The translations under genes were made by a program, and so were the position numbers. Below, in pieces: positions 32,119 through 33,651 of a stretch of DNA of 33,651 nt (position 1 is its first letter; each line of letters starts with the position of its first letter). The notes below the pieces were generated by a model, which had not been told where the DNA came from, searched no databases, and saw only the letters and a program-made list of their open reading frames with translations. The stretch is from the NCBI GenBank assembly GCA_903873905.1, contig CAIQQJ010000063.1, positions 1 through 33,651 of the forward strand, read 5' to 3'. This DNA comes from an uncultured Flavobacteriales bacterium. Its GTDB lineage: Bacteria > Bacteroidota > Bacteroidia > Palsa-965.

Positions 32119-32194
32119 AGCTTTGTCAGACTGAGTGTCCCACTTTTCACATTTCGAAAAAAAATCAAGGCAATATGAAAAGCGGGATGAAGCT
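32119..32194. repeat. Long imperfect inverted repeat downstream of gcvT
   Basis: CCCACTTTTCA (32139-32149) and TGAAAAGCGGG (32176-32186) pair over 11 bp with one mismatch; AGCTT (32119-32123) and AAGCT (32190-32194) extend it outward. It starts 9 bp after the gcvT stop on the minus strand and could stabilise or end its transcript. Confidence 0.65.
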
Positions 32195-32202
32195 AAGTCC
32201 GG

Positions 32203-33303
32203 CTACTTTGTATAGAATGGAGTCTTAACAATTTTCGCTTTCAAGGCTTTGTCGCGAACCTTGATAAAAATTTCAGAACCCATTTTTGCATTGGCAGTTT
32301 TTACATAACCCATTCCAATTCCTTTTTGCAAAGTTGGAGCTTGTGTGCCTGAAGTTACTTTTCCAATTACGGTCCCTGCCTCATCCACAATTTCATAATC
32401 ATGACGTGGAATTCCGCGATCGATCATTTCAAAACCAACCAATTTTTTTGTAAGACCTTTTTCCTTTTGATTCAGAAGAAAATCTTTGTCAATAAAATCC
32501 TTGTTGAATTTTGTTACCCAACCCAAACCCGCTTCGAGTGGTGAAGTGGTATCATCAATATCATTTCCGTAAAGACAAAATCCCATTTCTAAACGAAGCG
32601 TATCACGCGCACCAAGTCCAATTGGTTTGATTCCATATTCTGCTCCTGCTGCAAAAATCGCATCCCAAATTTTATTTGCGTCTTCATTGTCAAAATAAAT
32701 TTCGAATCCGCCAGAACCCGTGTAACCGGTATTCGAAAGCACAATATTTTCTATGCCGGCAAATTTTCCTTTTGCAAAATGGTAATAGGGAATATCAGCC
32801 AATTTCACATCCGTTAATTTTTGCAGAACATCTAATGCTTTTGGTCCTTGAATCGCAAGTAGCGATGTTCCACCAGAAATATTTTTCATGTCCACTCCGA
32901 ACGTATTGTGTTTGGAAATCCAATTCCAATCTTTTTCAATGTTCGAAGCATTCACGACAAGCATGTAGGTTTTCTCATCCACACGATATACCAAAAGATC
33001 ATCAACGATTCCACCTTTTCCATTTGGCAGGCAAGTATACTGAACACGGCCATCATACAATTGTGCCGCATCATTCGAAGTCACATATTGAATCAGATCA
33101 AGTGCCTTATCACCTTTCAGAATAAATTCTCCCATGTGCGAAACATCAAAAACACCAACGCCATTTCTGACAATTGCATGTTCCTCATTTAATCCCGTAT
33201 AGGAAACCGGCATGTTGTATCCGGCAAATGGAACCATCTTAGCACCAAGTGCAATGTGTTTTGCTGAAAGGGCTGTATTCTGAAGTGTCAATGTTTCGCT
33301 CAT
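32203..33303 (-). CDS. gcvT: Glycine cleavage system aminomethyltransferase GcvT
   Basis: A 366-aa T protein of the glycine cleavage system. It transfers the methylene group from the lipoyl-bound aminomethyl of GcvH to tetrahydrofolate, releasing ammonia. The length matches E. coli GcvT (364 aa). Family motifs: [45 protein letters not shown], and [21 protein letters not shown]. The C-terminal beta-barrel extends to TPFYTK. It is transcribed on the minus strand with a TAAATTTG promoter just upstream. gcvH and gcvP are not in the window. Confidence 0.97.
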   Translation of the reverse strand: MSETLTLQNTALSAKHIALGAKMVPFAGYNMPVSYTGLNEEHAIVRNGVGVFDVSHMGEFILKGDKALDLIQYVTSNDAAQLYDGRVQYTCLPNGKGGIVDDLLVYRVDEKTYMLVVNASNIEKDWNWISKHNTFGVDMKNISGGTSLLAIQGPKALDVLQKLTDVKLADIPYYHFAKGKFAGIENIVLSNTGYTGSGGFEIYFDNEDANKIWDAIFAAGAEYGIKPIGLGARDTLRLEMGFCLYGNDIDDTTSPLEAGLGWVTKFNKDFIDKDFLLNQKEKGLTKKLVGFEMIDRGIPRHDYEIVDEAGTVIGKVTSGTQAPTLQKGIGMGYVKTANAKMGSEIFIKVRDKALKAKIVKTPFYTK

Positions 33304-33324
33304 GATTTTTTTATTTTAGGAAAG

Positions 33325-33332
33325 CAAATTTA
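33325..33332 (-). promoter_or_regulatory. Putative gcvT promoter (-7 TAAATTTG on the minus strand)
   Basis: The minus strand reads TAAATTTG (33332-33325), an exact TAnnTTTG match, 21 bp before the gcvT ATG at 33303. No clear -33 TTTG box is seen. A very short leader of about 15 nt is expected. Confidence 0.5.
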
Positions 33333-33536
33333 GCATTTAAATAGGTATCGGGTATTTAGTATTGCGTATTGAGAACCATTTTTCGTTGATCCTTGAAAAC
33401 CAATTACAACATTTCCATTTTCATGATTCAAAAATTGAGATAAAACATTTTTCGCCTACCGCCTGCCCCCTTTTTTGCCTACCTCTTTACAATTCGACAA
33501 CCACTACCACTAAATGCTGCCGCTTCATTTCTATTT

Positions 33537-33651
33537 GGGCGTGCCCCCAATCCCAACAATGCTGTTGGGAGGGTCGGGCTATCCGTTGCAAGTCCTCGCT
33601 CCACACACGTGCCTCGCTGCTGTGGGCTTTTCACTTCTATCCCTCACGCAA
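33537..33651. repeat. Bacteroidota-type intergenic repeat element (GGGCGTGCCC...CCCTCACGCAA)
   Basis: The element begins GGGCGTGCCCCC (33537), holds a perfect hairpin (TCCCAACA at 33551-33558 with TGTTGGGA at 33563-33570), then GGGTCGGGCTATCCGTTGC, a second hairpin-prone block (CCACACACG to GCTGTGGGC), and ends CTATCCCTCACGCAA at the window edge. I recall conserved blocks of this type flanking variable hairpins in many Bacteroidota genomes. The GC content is clearly higher than the flanking DNA. It may continue to the right. Confidence 0.7.

Larger units (their letters stand above)
33304..33651. other. Intergenic region right of gcvT
   Basis: 348 bp without a supportable gene. The first part contains the gcvT promoter box; the rest is AT-rich until about 33465, then a pyrimidine-rich stretch (TGCCCCC, CTACCTC), and a structured repeat from 33537 to the edge. 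No tRNA or complete protein gene was recognised. Confidence 0.8.

Noticed and set aside
1-33651. CRISPR arrays and tRNA or rRNA genes
   Set aside because: No array of spaced direct repeats of CRISPR type and no clover-leaf or rRNA-like sequence was seen; the tandem repeats are short and contiguous.

Overview
The window looks like one stretch of a low-GC Bacteroidota chromosome. Supporting signs are a SusC/SusD outer-membrane pair, promoter-like TAnnTTTG elements with a TTTG/TTG box about 19 bp upstream, A-rich start regions without clear Shine-Dalgarno boxes, a DUF2490 protein, and intergenic repeat elements of a kind I associate with Bacteroidota. Genus cannot be fixed from sequence alone; Chitinophagales or Flavobacteriales-like lineages are plausible.

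Region 1 (1-10499, all plus strand) is the distal part of an aerobic phenylacetate degradation (paa) cluster: paaB, paaC and paaD (phenylacetyl-CoA epoxidase subunits and assembly factor), paaG (ring-epoxide isomerase), paaH (3-hydroxyacyl-CoA dehydrogenase), paaI (thioesterase) and paaJ (3-oxoadipyl-CoA thiolase). A paaY homologue lies 8 kb further on at 18494. Between these genes sit a 59-aa two-helix membrane protein, an unrecognised secreted protein, a secreted von Willebrand A protein and a secreted GH31 glycosidase. paaA, paaE, paaK and paaZ are not in the window; the first codons of paaB lie just after the left edge, so the rest of the operon is probably to the left.

Region 2 (10500-15520) is a susC-susD pair with a 365-bp leader region that carries a promoter, a short reading frame and hairpins, and it ends in a strong intrinsic terminator. 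Region 3 (15642-19084) holds a GxxExxY protein next to a long inverted repeat, a small SWIM zinc-finger protein, recQ and paaY. Region 4 (19189-23314) is a tightly coupled set: DUF2304 membrane protein, NodB-type polysaccharide deacetylase, an unrecognised 137-aa protein and a GMC-like oxidoreductase, whose reading frames overlap, followed by a GNAT-like acetyltransferase. This is the part most likely to encode an undescribed function, probably polysaccharide or glycoconjugate modification.

Region 5 (23413-30128, minus strand) is a CzcCBA-type heavy-metal RND efflux operon led by a small acidic exported protein and trailed by a DUF2490 barrel. Region 6 (30202-33303, minus strand) holds a zinc-dependent phospholipase C/S1-P1-like protein, comB (2-phosphosulfolactate phosphatase) and gcvT, separated by inverted repeats. 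The right edge (33537-33651) is an intergenic repeat element. Domain and family assignments are made by reading motifs and from memory of the families; no searches were run.
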